A stretch of DNA of 64,000 bases, taken from the NCBI GenBank assembly GCA_020636025.1, contig JACJYQ010000002.1:186001-250000 (forward strand), read 5' to 3'. The notes beneath the pieces are model-generated. The model saw nothing but the letters and a program-made list of their open reading frames with translations, made no database searches and was not told the origin of the DNA. This document shows positions 1 through 10,010 of this stretch, in pieces; position 1 is the first letter of the stretch; each line of letters starts with the position of its first letter. The DNA comes from Lewinellaceae bacterium (lineage in GTDB: Bacteria; Bacteroidota; Bacteroidia; Chitinophagales; Saprospiraceae). The position numbers and the translations under genes were made by a program.

Positions 1-19
1 ACCAAAATAAATAGCTTAC

Positions 20-1354
20 ATGGCTCGTGTAGAACTTGTAATGCCCAAAATGGGCGAAAGTATAATGGAAGCCACCATCCTCAAATGGCGGAAAAATCCC
101 GGCGATAGCGTGGAACTGGATGAACCCGTACTCGACATCGCCACCGATAAAGTGGATAGCGAGGTTCCGTCCCCGGTTGCCGGTAAAATCGTGGAGGTTT
201 TGTTCAAGGAGAACGACGTGGTTCCCATCAATACGGCCATTGCCATCATCGAAACAGAAGGCTCGGATGATCAGCCAGCCGCCTCTCCGGCTACTCCAGA
301 AAAAGCTACAGCTACATCGACAGCAGCAGCGAATGCTGACAAGTCAAATGGTACCCAGCAAGCTGCTTCTGTTCCTTATGTGCCAAGCCCGACAAGCGAA
401 AAGCAAGCCGCACCTGTCAGCACTTCCGGACGTTTTTATTCCCCTCTTGTACGCACCATTGCCAAAACGGAAAATATCGGACAAGCCGAGCTGGACACCG
501 TTCCAGGAACCGGTCAGGACGGACGTGTAACCAAGAAAGACATGCTGGCTTATGTTGCCAATCGCGGCAAAAATGGTGCAACAACCGCTCCGGCTGCACC
601 AGCGCAGGTAAGTACGCCACAAATGCCTGCTACCTCCATCAGCGGTAATGTGGAAATCATAGAAATGGACCGCATGCGTCGCCTCATTGCCGATCACATG
701 GTGATGAGCAAACATACCAGTCCGCACGTAACCTCATTCGTTGAGGTGGATGTAACCAACATGGTAAACTGGCGCAACAAAATCAAGGGCCAATTCAAGA
801 AGCAACACGGCGAAAACATCACCTTCACGCCACTTTTTGTAGAAGCCGTGGCACGCGCCCTCCGCGATTTCCCCATGGTAAATGCTTCGGTCGACGGTAC
901 CAACATCCTTGTAAAGAAAGACTTGAATATTGGGATGGCTGCAGCCCTCCCTAGTGGAAACCTAATTGTACCGGTGATCAAAAATGCTGATTATCTGAAT
1001 CTGACAGGGCTTACCAAGGTAGTAAATGACCTGGCCAACCGCGCCCGTCAGAACCAGTTGAAACCGGAAGAAATTCAAGGCGGCACTTTCACCATCACCA
1101 ACGTCGGCACCTTTGGTAATGCCATGGGAACGCCCATTATAAACCAGCCTCAGGTAGCCATTTTGGCAACCGGAGCCATCAAGAAAAAACCGGCGGTTCT
1201 GGAAACAGAATTCGGTGATGTCATAGCTGTTCGGCAAATGATGTTTCTGTCTTTGTCTTATGATCACCGGGTGGTTGATGGCATGCTCGGCGGTTCATTC
1301 CTCAGAAGGGTGGCCGATTACCTGGAAGCTTTTGATCCTGACCGGGCACTTTAA
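20..1354 (+). CDS. Dihydrolipoamide acyltransferase, E2 of a 2-oxoacid dehydrogenase complex
   Basis: E2 cores transfer acyl groups from a swinging lipoyl arm to CoA inside a pyruvate or branched-chain 2-oxoacid dehydrogenase complex. The 444-residue protein has one lipoyl domain (about 3-78, with the lipoylated lysine expected at K44 in ATDKVDSEV), an Ala/Pro/Thr-rich linker, an E3/E1-binding domain (about 136-178) and a catalytic domain from about 205 ending with the HxxxDG active site in SYDHRVVDG (H416, D420). All of this is visible, and the length is normal for a one-lipoyl E2. Whether the substrate is pyruvate or a branched-chain keto acid cannot be decided from sequence; E1 and E3 are not in the window. 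An acyl-CoA ligase follows after 25 nt, so the two are probably cotranscribed. Only 19 nt lie upstream, so no promoter can be assessed. Confidence 0.93.
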   Translation: MARVELVMPKMGESIMEATILKWRKNPGDSVELDEPVLDIATDKVDSEVPSPVAGKIVEVLFKENDVVPINTAIAIIETEGSDDQPAASPATPEKATATSTAAANADKSNGTQQAASVPYVPSPTSEKQAAPVSTSGRFYSPLVRTIAKTENIGQAELDTVPGTGQDGRVTKKDMLAYVANRGKNGATTAPAAPAQVSTPQMPATSISGNVEIIEMDRMRRLIADHMVMSKHTSPHVTSFVEVDVTNMVNWRNKIKGQFKKQHGENITFTPLFVEAVARALRDFPMVNASVDGTNILVKKDLNIGMAAALPSGNLIVPVIKNADYLNLTGLTKVVNDLANRARQNQLKPEEIQGGTFTITNVGTFGNAMGTPIINQPQVAILATGAIKKKPAVLETEFGDVIAVRQMMFLSLSYDHRVVDGMLGGSFLRRVADYLEAFDPDRAL

Positions 1355-1379
1355 TCGCCCGGTTTAACAATCCTGAAAC

Positions 1380-3185
1380 ATGGATTTTCACCGCATCTTC
1401 GACATACTGGACTACCAGCAAAAACGCTACCCGCACCGGGTGGCTATGGCAGGCCGCGAAGATGGTAACTGGCGTACCTGGTCGACTGAATCCGTCATTT
1501 CCGAGCGAGACTCCATTAGTGTAGGGTTACTGCGTTTTGGTCTTCAAGCCGGCGATCGCGTGGCCATGCTGGCGCACTGCGGCAGCCCGCGCTGGATGAT
1601 CGCCGATGCCGCGATGCTACAAGTAGGCATTGTCCCGGTTCCGATACATACCACAGCACGACCTGATGAAATTGCCCATATCGTAAAGGATACAGCGCTT
1701 AAAGGCTGTTTTGTCAGCAATCAGGAAATGCTCGACAGGATAACTGCGGCAGGGCTTTCAGCCAATGCCGTTTTTTTGCTTGAAGATAAGAAGGGAGCTG
1801 TTTCTACTAAATATGGAGGCAAAAGCTGGTCGGAGCTATTGGTAAAACCCGATGAAAGTACACTTGCCCGCCTACAAGAGTTGCGGTCAAATATTAGTCC
1901 TGAAACACTGGCTACCATACTGTACACGTCCGGCACCACAGGCCTTCCAAAAGGCGTGATGCTGAGCCACGAAAACATTGTAAGCAATGTAAAATCTGTA
2001 CTGGCCATCGTACCTGTTGGACCTGAAACCACGTCAGTGAGTTTCCTGCCCATGAGCCATATTTTTGAGAGAATGGTGACCTACACCTATCTGGCTGCGG
2101 GAGTGCCAATCTGGTTTAGCGACAGTATGGAGAGGCTTCCCAAAACAATGATGGAAGTGCGGCCCCATTTTTTCACCGCTGTACCCAGAGTGCTGGAGCG
2201 CATGTACGAACGCTTGATTGAAGAGCGCGACAGGAAAAATAAACTCTCAAAAAAGATCATGGACTGGGCCATTGCCCTGGGTGAGCGATTCCCCTATTCC
2301 GGCAGCCGCGCCATGCCCCTCGACTACCGTTTAAAACGAATACTGGCCGATATACTGGTGTTCCGCAGTTGGCGCAAGCGCATGGGTGGCCGGGTTCAAT
2401 ATATTGCCGTAGGTGCAGCAGCCTTGCGGCCGCGGCTGGGTCGCCTTTTTTCGGCAGCCCGTATTGAAGTGCGCGAAGGATATGGACTTACAGAAACCAG
2501 CCCGGTCATTTCTTTCAATCGTTTTGAGCCCGGAGGTGTGCATTTTGGCACCGTTGGTATCCCGGCTCCCGGTGTGGAAGTGCGTATTGCTGCCGAACAA
2601 GATGAAGCCGGCAATGGCGAAGTAGAAGTGCAGGGAAATAACATCATGATGGGCTATTGGCAATTGCCGGCTGAAACTGCAGAGCGTTTTACACCGGATG
2701 GCTGGTTTAAAACCGGCGACATAGGCCGATTTGAGTACAAGCGGTTTTTGAAGATCACCGGTAGAAAAAGCGAAATTTTTAAAACGACTACCGGAAAATT
2801 CGTCGCTCCCGGCTATGTGGAGCAGCAACTTCTAGGCTCACAATACATCAGTCAATGCATGGTGTTAGGCTTGAATCAGCCTTTTGTCGGAGCGCTCATT
2901 GTCCCCAATTTTCAACATCTGGAAGCCTGGTGTCTGGAAAACCAGGTGCACTGGACGAGTCCGCAATACATGGTGCTGAATCCGAAGATTGAGAAGTTTT
3001 TCAGGGAAGAGATTGAGCGGATAAATGAGGAGCGGCTGGGGCCCGTTGAGAAAATTAGGGCTTTTACCCTTTTACATGAAAACTGGACGACTGAAAACGG
3101 GTTGCTTACCCCTACTTTGAAAGTGCGACGGGATAGAGTGGAAGAGTCTTTTAAGGGGGAGATTGGGAAGATGTTTCGGGAGTGA
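1380..3185 (+). CDS. Long-chain fatty acid--CoA ligase (AMP-forming)
   Basis: A 601-residue member of the acyl-adenylate-forming superfamily, which activates a fatty acid with ATP and then forms the CoA thioester. The phosphate-binding motif YTSGTTGLPKG is clear near residue 180, GYGLTETSP follows in mid-protein, and the hinge motif GWFKTGDIG precedes the C-terminal lid. The length and the long insert before GYGLTE fit FadD15/ACSL-type long-chain ligases rather than short acetyl-CoA synthetases. It follows the E2 gene by 25 nt on the same strand, so an operon around acyl-CoA metabolism is likely. No signal peptide is seen, so it should be cytosolic or peripherally membrane-bound. The exact chain length used cannot be told. 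Confidence 0.92.
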   Translation: MDFHRIFDILDYQQKRYPHRVAMAGREDGNWRTWSTESVISERDSISVGLLRFGLQAGDRVAMLAHCGSPRWMIADAAMLQVGIVPVPIHTTARPDEIAHIVKDTALKGCFVSNQEMLDRITAAGLSANAVFLLEDKKGAVSTKYGGKSWSELLVKPDESTLARLQELRSNISPETLATILYTSGTTGLPKGVMLSHENIVSNVKSVLAIVPVGPETTSVSFLPMSHIFERMVTYTYLAAGVPIWFSDSMERLPKTMMEVRPHFFTAVPRVLERMYERLIEERDRKNKLSKKIMDWAIALGERFPYSGSRAMPLDYRLKRILADILVFRSWRKRMGGRVQYIAVGAAALRPRLGRLFSAARIEVREGYGLTETSPVISFNRFEPGGVHFGTVGIPAPGVEVRIAAEQDEAGNGEVEVQGNNIMMGYWQLPAETAERFTPDGWFKTGDIGRFEYKRFLKITGRKSEIFKTTTGKFVAPGYVEQQLLGSQYISQCMVLGLNQPFVGALIVPNFQHLEAWCLENQVHWTSPQYMVLNPKIEKFFREEIERINEERLGPVEKIRAFTLLHENWTTENGLLTPTLKVRRDRVEESFKGEIGKMFRE

Positions 3186-3361
3186 GTTGATATCCGATTT
3201 ATTTGATTCCTAATATCCAGATGTTACTGATTTGCCGCATCACAAGCTTTTCCACTTTTTATCACTGGGATGCGAACAGTATCCTTGCTTCATAGGTATA
3301 GCAGGTCAACACTCAGGTCATTAATTCTTATTTCCGGGTTTCACCAAATTCAGAAGTTTAG

Positions 3362-3369
3362 TATATTTG
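3362..3369 (+). promoter_or_regulatory. Candidate -7 promoter element of the AAA/DUF4143 gene
   Basis: TATATTTG matches the Bacteroidota -7 consensus TAnnTTTG and lies 31 nt before the ATG at 3401. No TTG is present about 19 nt upstream, so the match is partial. Confidence 0.4.
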
Positions 3370-3397
3370 CAGATTAGAAGTTCAATTTCTAATTTGC
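3369..3397 (+). promoter_or_regulatory. Palindrome in the 5' leader of the AAA/DUF4143 gene
   Basis: GCAGATTAGAA (3369-3379) pairs with TTCTAATTTGC (3387-3397): eleven pairs with one G-T wobble and a 7-nt loop. It starts at the end of the -7 element and stops 3 nt before the start codon. It could be an operator or an mRNA hairpin that covers the ribosome-binding region. Confidence 0.45.
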
Positions 3398-3400
3398 AAA

Positions 3401-4564
3401 ATGATTCCTCGACTATTAGGACCCATTGTCAAAGCCAGTGCCGGGAAAATGCCTGTGGTTGCCATAACTGGTCCGCGGCAAAGTGGAAAATCTACGCTAC
3501 TGAAACAGGTTTTTCCTGAATACAAGTATGTCAACTTAGAAGACATTGAACAACGTCGATATGCCACAGAGGATCCAAAAGGTTTTCTTCTCAACCTGGG
3601 AAAGCATACTGCCATAGATGAAGTGCAATATGTGCCAGACCTTCTTTCCTATATTCAGGTAATTGTTGATCAGAGTAATATCCCAGGACACTACATTATT
3701 TCTGGTTCTCAGAACCTGTTGTTAATGGAAAGTGTTTCTCAGAGCCTTGCCGGTAGAGTAGCTATTTTTAATTTATTGCCTCTTGCGCTGGAAGAAATTC
3801 GGTCAACCCAATATTCCTTAAACACTTACGAGGAATATATATTAAAGGGTTTTTACCCACGCATTTATGATCAGGACTTAAACCCTGGAAATTGGCTGCT
3901 GGATTATATTCAAACATATGTGGAAAGAGACTTGAGGCAATTGATCAATGTTGGTGATTTAGGTACATTTCGACAGTTCCTTGAAATTTGTGCCGGACGT
4001 ATAGGACAATTGGTCAATTTTTCCGAGATCGGAAATATGATAGGGGTTTCGTACCAGACGATTAATAAATGGCTGAGCGTAACTCAAACGAGTTTTATCA
4101 CGCACACTTTACGCCCATATCATCAGAATTTCAATAAGCGCATTGTAAAGACTCCGAAATTGTATTTCCATGATACAGGATTAGCCTGTGCTCTGTTAAA
4201 CCTTCGTACGATAAATGAATTAAATGCCCATTTCGCCAAAGGGGCACTATTTGAAAATTTTATCATCAATGAGGTCCTGAAAAGCCGACTTAACCGCAAT
4301 CTCTATCCAAAACATTATTTCTGGAATGCTGCAGGTGCACATGAAATCGATCTTCTACTCGACCAGGGAGGACGCTTGTACCCCATTGAAATAAAATCCG
4401 CCCGAACCATTGGTACTCACTTTTTTGATGGATTGCGTTATTTCCAGTCATTGTCCGGTGCTTCTTCGGAAAATAGCTTTCTCATTTATGGTGGCGATGA
4501 AACGCAAAAAAGAAGTTTGGCACAGGTGATTGGATGGAATCATCTCGACAAGCTTCCTTTTTAG
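3401..4564 (+). CDS. AAA_14 / DUF4143 ATPase
   Basis: A 387-residue single-gene ATPase of a family common and mobile in bacteria, of unsettled function. The N-terminal P-loop domain shows Walker A in GPRQSGKST (about residues 25-33), a Walker B-like TAIDEVQY, and a sensor region with SGSQNLLL. The C-terminal DUF4143 part ends with HEIDLLLDQ followed by YPIEIKSA, an E-x-D...E-x-K pattern like PD-(D/E)XK nucleases. The length is typical. It stands alone between an operon end and a convergent secreted-protein gene, with its own -7 element and a palindrome just before the start, which suggests self-regulation. Some relatives have been discussed as toxin or conflict genes, but no partner gene is visible here. 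Confidence 0.85.
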   Translation: MIPRLLGPIVKASAGKMPVVAITGPRQSGKSTLLKQVFPEYKYVNLEDIEQRRYATEDPKGFLLNLGKHTAIDEVQYVPDLLSYIQVIVDQSNIPGHYIISGSQNLLLMESVSQSLAGRVAIFNLLPLALEEIRSTQYSLNTYEEYILKGFYPRIYDQDLNPGNWLLDYIQTYVERDLRQLINVGDLGTFRQFLEICAGRIGQLVNFSEIGNMIGVSYQTINKWLSVTQTSFITHTLRPYHQNFNKRIVKTPKLYFHDTGLACALLNLRTINELNAHFAKGALFENFIINEVLKSRLNRNLYPKHYFWNAAGAHEIDLLLDQGGRLYPIEIKSARTIGTHFFDGLRYFQSLSGASSENSFLIYGGDETQKRSLAQVIGWNHLDKLPF

Positions 4565-4582
4565 GTTATATACTTATATTTC

Positions 4583-6667
4583 CTATTGGATTACGATCTT
4601 CTCCACTTTAGCCCGTCCATTTTCATCCACTATTTGTAATAAGTAAATGCCTGCAACCAGATCATTTCCAGGTATAGAAACACGCTGTGGAACCCCTGCA
4701 CTTATAAATTGTTGGGTGTGAAATAACCTGTCACCATGCACATTAAGCAGGGTAAATGAAAGGGTGAGCGGCAGAGCAGCAAATACTTCAGCCTGAATAT
4801 CAGAATCGCTGTTCACCGGGTTGCTTAAGATCCTGAGACCAACAGGTAGTTCCAATAAATCACTTTCAAATACTCCACTGCCAAAGCAATTTGACAGAAT
4901 TTCATAGGCACCCATATCGACGGTTTCGCCGCAAATGCGAGGGTTGCCCAGAAAATCTGTGGTAAGTCCAAAGGTGTCTACTACCTGGTTGCTACCGCTA
5001 TTTTGGGCTACGGAACCAGGCAGGAGTTCCAGGTTATTACCGGCAGAAGTATCGACAAAATCCGGCCATTGCGCGTATATCATGCCCGCGCCACAGGGAT
5101 CGTAGCCGTTGTATTCGCAGGAGGGTAGGTTTATGAGGGAGTGCTCCAGCTTGTATCTGTTTGTAGAATCATTGGTCGATCCCCCAAATGCAAGGGTTTC
5201 TTTAAGGTTATTTGCATCAAGCTCCCAAATCACGCAATTGAGCAATTCAATATTGGTATCTCCTGCTCCCTGATATATTATATCAAATGGATGAAGTCCA
5301 TTTTTATAAAATGAGCAATTTATGAAATGAATTTGCTCAAATGTAGTAGACAACCCAAGTACAGCATCATTTAACAAAAACACAGAATTGCTCAAAGTAT
5401 ATTGGTTAGGGTCACCAGATTCCCCTCTTCCATATATATAGCATGCTGCACTAGGTGTTTGAAAATTATTGCCATTGGCAACAAATAAACAACGATCTAT
5501 ATTTGTTCTAGCCTTTGATAATGGTCCAGAATATATATAAACTCCTGTCCCAGCACCTGTAAGGGTATAATTGCCTTCAAAAAAACAATGTTCAATATTT
5601 ACAAAATGCATGCCCCTGAGGGAATTTGATGATATGCCATTTCCACTATTTATCCTCCCAAAATTGGCAAGGAATGCCGTATTTTTTACAATCAATTTAA
5701 CTGTATCAATAAAGGGAGCAGTTGGGAATTGAGATACTCCTGGCCCACCGTTTTCTGAATAGTTATATTTTACTTGACATGAATCGATTTCATATCTGAT
5801 TTTAAAATCGCCAGTTCCCAAAAAGATCGCTCCTCCTTCTGCTATGCCAGTATCTCTTTCAAAACTACATTTTAATATTTGTAACAACCCGGAAGAGTGT
5901 TTGACTGATAAACCGCCTCCGAAACCTTGTGCATAGTTGCCTTCAAATAAGCAATTCTCAATCTTGAACGACTTGCCATCTAAATTGATCCCTTCCTTGT
6001 ATAAACCTCCTCCCCTACTTAAGCCGGTATTCTGAATAAACTTGCAATGGCTCACCACTGGAATGCTCATATAATCATTGCTACCGTGACAGGCAATACC
6101 ACCACCGTTATAGGCCCAGTTTTTTATAAAGATACAATGGCTGATGGTCGGCTCTGCGATACTATAAATATCATCTGCGACTACCAAAATACCCGCCCCG
6201 CGATCTTTGGATAGAATCCCACCATCCACGGATCCGTCGGCATAACCTGCTGTAATGGTAAATCCATCCACTCCGGTTTTCGTGTCTCCTCCATGAATCA
6301 AAACCACATGGTAGCAATTGTCCGTATTGTCGTTTGACAAGCCAATATTGCCGCTGAGAATGCTTGGGTTAGCATCAACGTCCCTCTCTGATATGTTGGT
6401 TTCTGTTCCAATAAAACCACCCCAAATACTGACACCATACGGAATGAAAAAAGTACTGTTCCGGTCGAGCCCGCTTGTAGGAAAATAGGTGCCTTGTGCT
6501 ACCCATATCTGGTCGGCATAATTGGCTATTGCCAGTGCGTCCTGTAAATCGGCGAATGCGTCCTGCCAGGTGCTTCCGTTGTTATTTCCCGAAGCAGCCT
6601 GATTGACATAAATGACCTGTTGAGCGCTTAAGCAAAGCGGGAAAAGAAGAAGTAGGAGAGTTTTCAT
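4583..6667 (-). CDS. Secreted T9SS protein with right-handed beta-helix / choice-of-anchor Q repeats
   Basis: The longest frame starts at 6748, but the ATG at 6667 opens directly into a signal peptide (MKTLLLLLFPLCLSAQ), so I use it; this gives 694 residues. The middle contains irregular repeats of the type GGGI/GGGL with short loops, as in polymorphic outer-membrane/beta-helix proteins, and GNPRICGETVDMGAYE, typical of choice-of-anchor Q proteins. The last ~85 residues form a type IX secretion sorting domain (SNPVNS..., then LVAGIYLLQIVDENG...VEKIVIQ). It should therefore be exported by the T9SS and attached to, or released from, the cell surface. Substrate or ligand is unknown. It converges with the AAA/DUF4143 gene with an 18-nt gap. 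Confidence 0.88.
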   Translation of the reverse strand: MKTLLLLLFPLCLSAQQVIYVNQAASGNNNGSTWQDAFADLQDALAIANYADQIWVAQGTYFPTSGLDRNSTFFIPYGVSIWGGFIGTETNISERDVDANPSILSGNIGLSNDNTDNCYHVVLIHGGDTKTGVDGFTITAGYADGSVDGGILSKDRGAGILVVADDIYSIAEPTISHCIFIKNWAYNGGGIACHGSNDYMSIPVVSHCKFIQNTGLSRGGGLYKEGINLDGKSFKIENCLFEGNYAQGFGGGLSVKHSSGLLQILKCSFERDTGIAEGGAIFLGTGDFKIRYEIDSCQVKYNYSENGGPGVSQFPTAPFIDTVKLIVKNTAFLANFGRINSGNGISSNSLRGMHFVNIEHCFFEGNYTLTGAGTGVYIYSGPLSKARTNIDRCLFVANGNNFQTPSAACYIYGRGESGDPNQYTLSNSVFLLNDAVLGLSTTFEQIHFINCSFYKNGLHPFDIIYQGAGDTNIELLNCVIWELDANNLKETLAFGGSTNDSTNRYKLEHSLINLPSCEYNGYDPCGAGMIYAQWPDFVDTSAGNNLELLPGSVAQNSGSNQVVDTFGLTTDFLGNPRICGETVDMGAYEILSNCFGSGVFESDLLELPVGLRILSNPVNSDSDIQAEVFAALPLTLSFTLLNVHGDRLFHTQQFISAGVPQRVSIPGNDLVAGIYLLQIVDENGRAKVEKIVIQ

Positions 6668-6888
6668 TTCAGATCTTTTGGAATTTGAATTGATTGCGGA
6701 AACAATATTGCATAAAAAATAAAAACTGCTGTGTCCTGTACCCGACACCTTGAAAAGAATCTTCGTAAAACTGAATTATTGGCAAGCTTCCCGACAATGA
6801 ACCGGAAGTACATACCTCAATCTGCCAGATAAAAACAAAGCTTCATCCGTTCACACTCCCCCAACAAAAATGCATCTTTGCCTGAACA

Positions 6889-7437
6889 TTGAGGCATTCC
6901 AATCTACATAGATACTTTGCATCAGCCCTGCTTGCCGCCCTTATACTCTTTCAGGGCGCAGGCTGGATGTTGCTTTGGCATGGCTGGCAATACCAGGCGA
7001 GAGAAGAAGCTGAAAAAGTTCTTTTTGAAGAAGAGACCGAATTAAGAACCATTGTCATTTCTGAGAGCTCATACAAAGCATCCCGAATTGAGGAAAATGA
7101 GATCATGCTTCATGGCAAGCTGTATGATGTAAAAAGTTTTGAGCAAACTGGCGATTCCGTTCGGCTTCTTGTTTACCATGACCGCCATGAACAGGAGTTG
7201 TATTCCATACTTGGAAAACAATTGAAGGAACAGGATTCGCCGGTTAATACAGCATCCAAGCCATTTTCAACGGCCGTTTCCAAATGGATGGAAACCATCT
7301 TTCTGTTGCCTGAATATGGGTTTGCGTTGAATTTAGAGCAAACTAAAAACCGCAACTCCTTTAGCTGGGTCTTTAACGCTTACTCCCGGTTTCCGGAACC
7401 GCCATTTACCCCTCCGCGCAGAAGTTTTGAAATTTGA
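6889..7437 (+). CDS. Small single-pass membrane protein upstream of a TonB receptor
   Basis: I do not recognise a family. The frame opens with TTG at 6889, one codon after an in-frame stop, so TTG is the most upstream start possible. The 182-residue product has one N-terminal hydrophobic segment (about residues 9-31, ASALLAALILFQGAGWMLLW) followed by a charged, presumably periplasmic domain with a predicted coil (EEAEKVLFEEETELR). The C-terminus is basic and proline-rich. It lies 106 nt upstream of a TonB-dependent receptor on the same strand, which suggests a linked role in uptake. The start codon is the least certain part. Confidence 0.6.
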   Translation: MRHSNLHRYFASALLAALILFQGAGWMLLWHGWQYQAREEAEKVLFEEETELRTIVISESSYKASRIEENEIMLHGKLYDVKSFEQTGDSVRLLVYHDRHEQELYSILGKQLKEQDSPVNTASKPFSTAVSKWMETIFLLPEYGFALNLEQTKNRNSFSWVFNAYSRFPEPPFTPPRRSFEI

Positions 7438-7543
7438 TCAGACCAATCTTATTTGTGTCTGCACAGTATCCATTTACAGGATATTGATGTAATGCTATCG
7501 GTCATGCTCCGGTAGCCTGTGTCTTATTTCAAAACTTATTTCC

Positions 7544-9757
7544 ATGAAAAAATATACTCTTCTCAGCATACTGTGCTGCGCCTTTTTCTGGCTTTCAGCA
7601 CAAACCCCTCAAGTTGATACCACACTCGAAGTTGTGCCACTAGATGAAACCGTCATTGCCGTTACCCGTAGCTCTATGGCAAAGCGCGCTGTGGCTCAGC
7701 AGGTCAGGGTTCTTCGGCTTTCCGAAATAGAGGCAGCAAACGCCCAAAGCAGTGCCGATTTACTTTTGAACACCGGACAGGTTTTTGTACAAAAAAGTCA
7801 GCAGGGTGGTGGTAGCCCGGTGCTGCGCGGTTTCGAAGCCAGCAGGGTACTTATCGTAGTGGATGGTGTGCGCATGAACAACGCCATATACCGCGCCGGT
7901 CATTTGCAAAACATCATCACCATGGACAATGCCGCGCTGGATCGCGCAGAACTATTGTTTGGCCCCGCATCCACGGTGTATGGTTCAGACGCCCTGGGTG
8001 GTGCGATATGTTTTTACACCAAAAACCCGCGCTTCGCCACCGGCGATGAAAAAGTAAAACTGCGCGGAAATGCCTTTTTCCGCTATGGCAGCATAAACCA
8101 GGAAAAAACAACGCATGCCGATTTCAACATCGGCGGTAAAAAAATCGCTTCGCTTAGCTCTTTCACCTTCAGTGATTTTGGTGACCTGAGAATGGGGGAA
8201 AATTCCGGACTGGAAGGGGTGTTTGGGAAGCGGGATTATTATGTTGATAGAATAAACGGACAGGATACATTGTTGAGAAACGAGGATCCTTATGTTCAAA
8301 AATTCAGTGGATTTAAGCAGTACGATTTCCTCGAAAAAATTGTTTTTTACCCAAACAGCAACAGTCAGCACAGCCTGAATTTGCAGTACAGCACCTCTTC
8401 GAATATTCCACGCTATGACCGCCTGACGGATAGAAGCGGCAATGGCTTATCCAATGCCGAATGGTATTATGGGCCACAGGAAAGGTTGATGGCGGCCTAC
8501 TCTTTTAGCCTTAAATCGCTGGGTACTTTTGATGCCTTTAAACTGACAGCCAGCTATCAGGATATTGAAGAAAGCAGGCATAACCGAGGTTTTGGATCCA
8601 GCGGACGGAACGACCGTATTGAACAAATTAGCGTTTATGGCTTGCTCGCCGAAGTACTGAAATTATGGGATAACCAGTCTCTGAGAATTGGGCTCGACGG
8701 ACAGTACAATGACGTAAAATCCACCGCTAGTCGGTTCAATGTAAATACCGGAGAAGTAACCAGTCAAAGTACCCGGTACCCCGATGGAGGAAGCGATATG
8801 CTAAACCTGGCTGTTTATGGCACACATTTCTGGAAAAGCAATGCCAACAGCCGCTGGTCATTCAGCGAAGGTTTTCGCGCCGGTTTTTCAAGTCTGAACG
8901 CGAGCTTTGTTAGTCGCGAATTCTTTCCATTGCCTTTTGATGAAGTAAGTCAAAACGTTCCCACTTTTTCCGGGAACGCTGGCGCTGTTTGGGCCGGTCC
9001 GGACGACTGGCAAATCGCCATTAATGCCTCCACCGGATTTCGGGTGCCTAATGTCGATGATCTCACCAAGGTGTTTGACTCGCAGGCAGGCAGTGTTATT
9101 GTACCCAATCCGGATATCAAACCCGAAAAAACGCTCAATCTGGATCTGAATTTTACCTACAATATTTCTGGAAAAGTACATTGGGAAAACGTTTTCTGGA
9201 TCACCGGATTCCGCGATGCAATTGTAACCGACGTGTTTCAATTTAACGGGCAAGACAGCATAGAATACGAAGGCGTTTTGAGCCGTGTGCTGGCCAATCA
9301 GAATAAAAGAAATGCAAGACTGTGGGGCATGAGCAGCAGCGTACATGCCGACTTGTACGACAACCTGGCACTATATGCCTCCATTGCATATACCAAAGGA
9401 CAAATTTTGAATGACCCGGGAGCTGACACCCCGCTGGATCATATTCCTCCAGTGTATGGAAAATTCGGATTTCGCTGGCATACTACAAGGGCATCTGTTG
9501 AGAGTTTTGTGCTGTTTAACGGGAAGAAACGCTTGGAAGATTACAACCTGGAAGGAGAAGACAATTTACGTTACGCCCCTGTCAATGGCATGCCGGGCTG
9601 GTTTACAGCCAATATCCGAGGCTCCTATTCATTTTTCAAAAACTTGAAGCTTCAGGCGGGTATCGATAATATTTTTGATACCAATTACCGCTTGTTTGCC
9701 TCCGGGATCAATGCGCCTGGCAGGAATTTTTGGGTTACAGCCAGAATAGGATTCTAA
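7544..9757 (+). CDS. TonB-dependent outer-membrane receptor (iron/heme-type)
   Basis: A 737-residue outer-membrane transporter energised by TonB. The signal peptide is clear (MKKYTLLSILCCAFFWLSAQ). A TonB-box-like stretch follows (LDETVIAVTRS, about 33-43), then a plug domain with GGGSPVLRGFEASRVLIVVD and GSDALGGAI, then a beta-barrel ending in aromatic FWVTARIGF. The barrel motif with LDHIPPVYGKFGFRW is typical of heme/hemoglobin and related receptors, which is why I favour iron or heme as substrate; cobalamin or another metal chelate remains possible. No cobalamin riboswitch was seen in the leader. The preceding small membrane protein is probably cotranscribed. Confidence 0.88.
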   Translation: MKKYTLLSILCCAFFWLSAQTPQVDTTLEVVPLDETVIAVTRSSMAKRAVAQQVRVLRLSEIEAANAQSSADLLLNTGQVFVQKSQQGGGSPVLRGFEASRVLIVVDGVRMNNAIYRAGHLQNIITMDNAALDRAELLFGPASTVYGSDALGGAICFYTKNPRFATGDEKVKLRGNAFFRYGSINQEKTTHADFNIGGKKIASLSSFTFSDFGDLRMGENSGLEGVFGKRDYYVDRINGQDTLLRNEDPYVQKFSGFKQYDFLEKIVFYPNSNSQHSLNLQYSTSSNIPRYDRLTDRSGNGLSNAEWYYGPQERLMAAYSFSLKSLGTFDAFKLTASYQDIEESRHNRGFGSSGRNDRIEQISVYGLLAEVLKLWDNQSLRIGLDGQYNDVKSTASRFNVNTGEVTSQSTRYPDGGSDMLNLAVYGTHFWKSNANSRWSFSEGFRAGFSSLNASFVSREFFPLPFDEVSQNVPTFSGNAGAVWAGPDDWQIAINASTGFRVPNVDDLTKVFDSQAGSVIVPNPDIKPEKTLNLDLNFTYNISGKVHWENVFWITGFRDAIVTDVFQFNGQDSIEYEGVLSRVLANQNKRNARLWGMSSSVHADLYDNLALYASIAYTKGQILNDPGADTPLDHIPPVYGKFGFRWHTTRASVESFVLFNGKKRLEDYNLEGEDNLRYAPVNGMPGWFTANIRGSYSFFKNLKLQAGIDNIFDTNYRLFASGINAPGRNFWVTARIGF

Positions 9758-9775
9758 TCAAGGGTGGGTGTTTTA

Positions 9776-9821
9776 TTTCGCACAGATTTTCACAGAAAAA
9801 TCTGCGTAAATCTGTGCGAAA
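9776..9821. repeat. Inverted repeat after the TonB receptor gene
   Basis: TTTCGCACAGATTT (9776-9789) and AAATCTGTGCGAAA (9808-9821) are perfect 14-bp arms around an 18-nt loop that itself repeats the words CACAGA and AAATCTG. It begins 18 nt after the stop codon and could act as a terminator. The words recur at 44305-44470. Confidence 0.8.
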
Positions 9822-9918
9822 CCATCTCTCTATGTAATCTCATTATCAATCTAAAACCCTTATTGTTTATCACGTAAATCATATAAATCGCCTTAATCAA
9901 GGTATACCCTACTTTTTC

Positions 9919-9926
9919 TACATTTG
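9919..9926 (+). promoter_or_regulatory. Candidate -7 element of glyA
   Basis: TACATTTG fits TAnnTTTG and lies 84 nt before the glyA ATG. No TTG is found at the expected upstream spacing. Confidence 0.4.
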
Positions 9927-10010
9927 TGCACTCCAATAAATGGCCCTTTGATTTATTCACCACATCCGCCTTTCACGACCTGCTGTGGCGGTTAAACGAA
10001 AAATTCAGTC

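Noticed and set aside
7438..7543. Cobalamin or other riboswitch before the TonB receptor
   Set aside because: No B12-box-like or other conserved core could be found.
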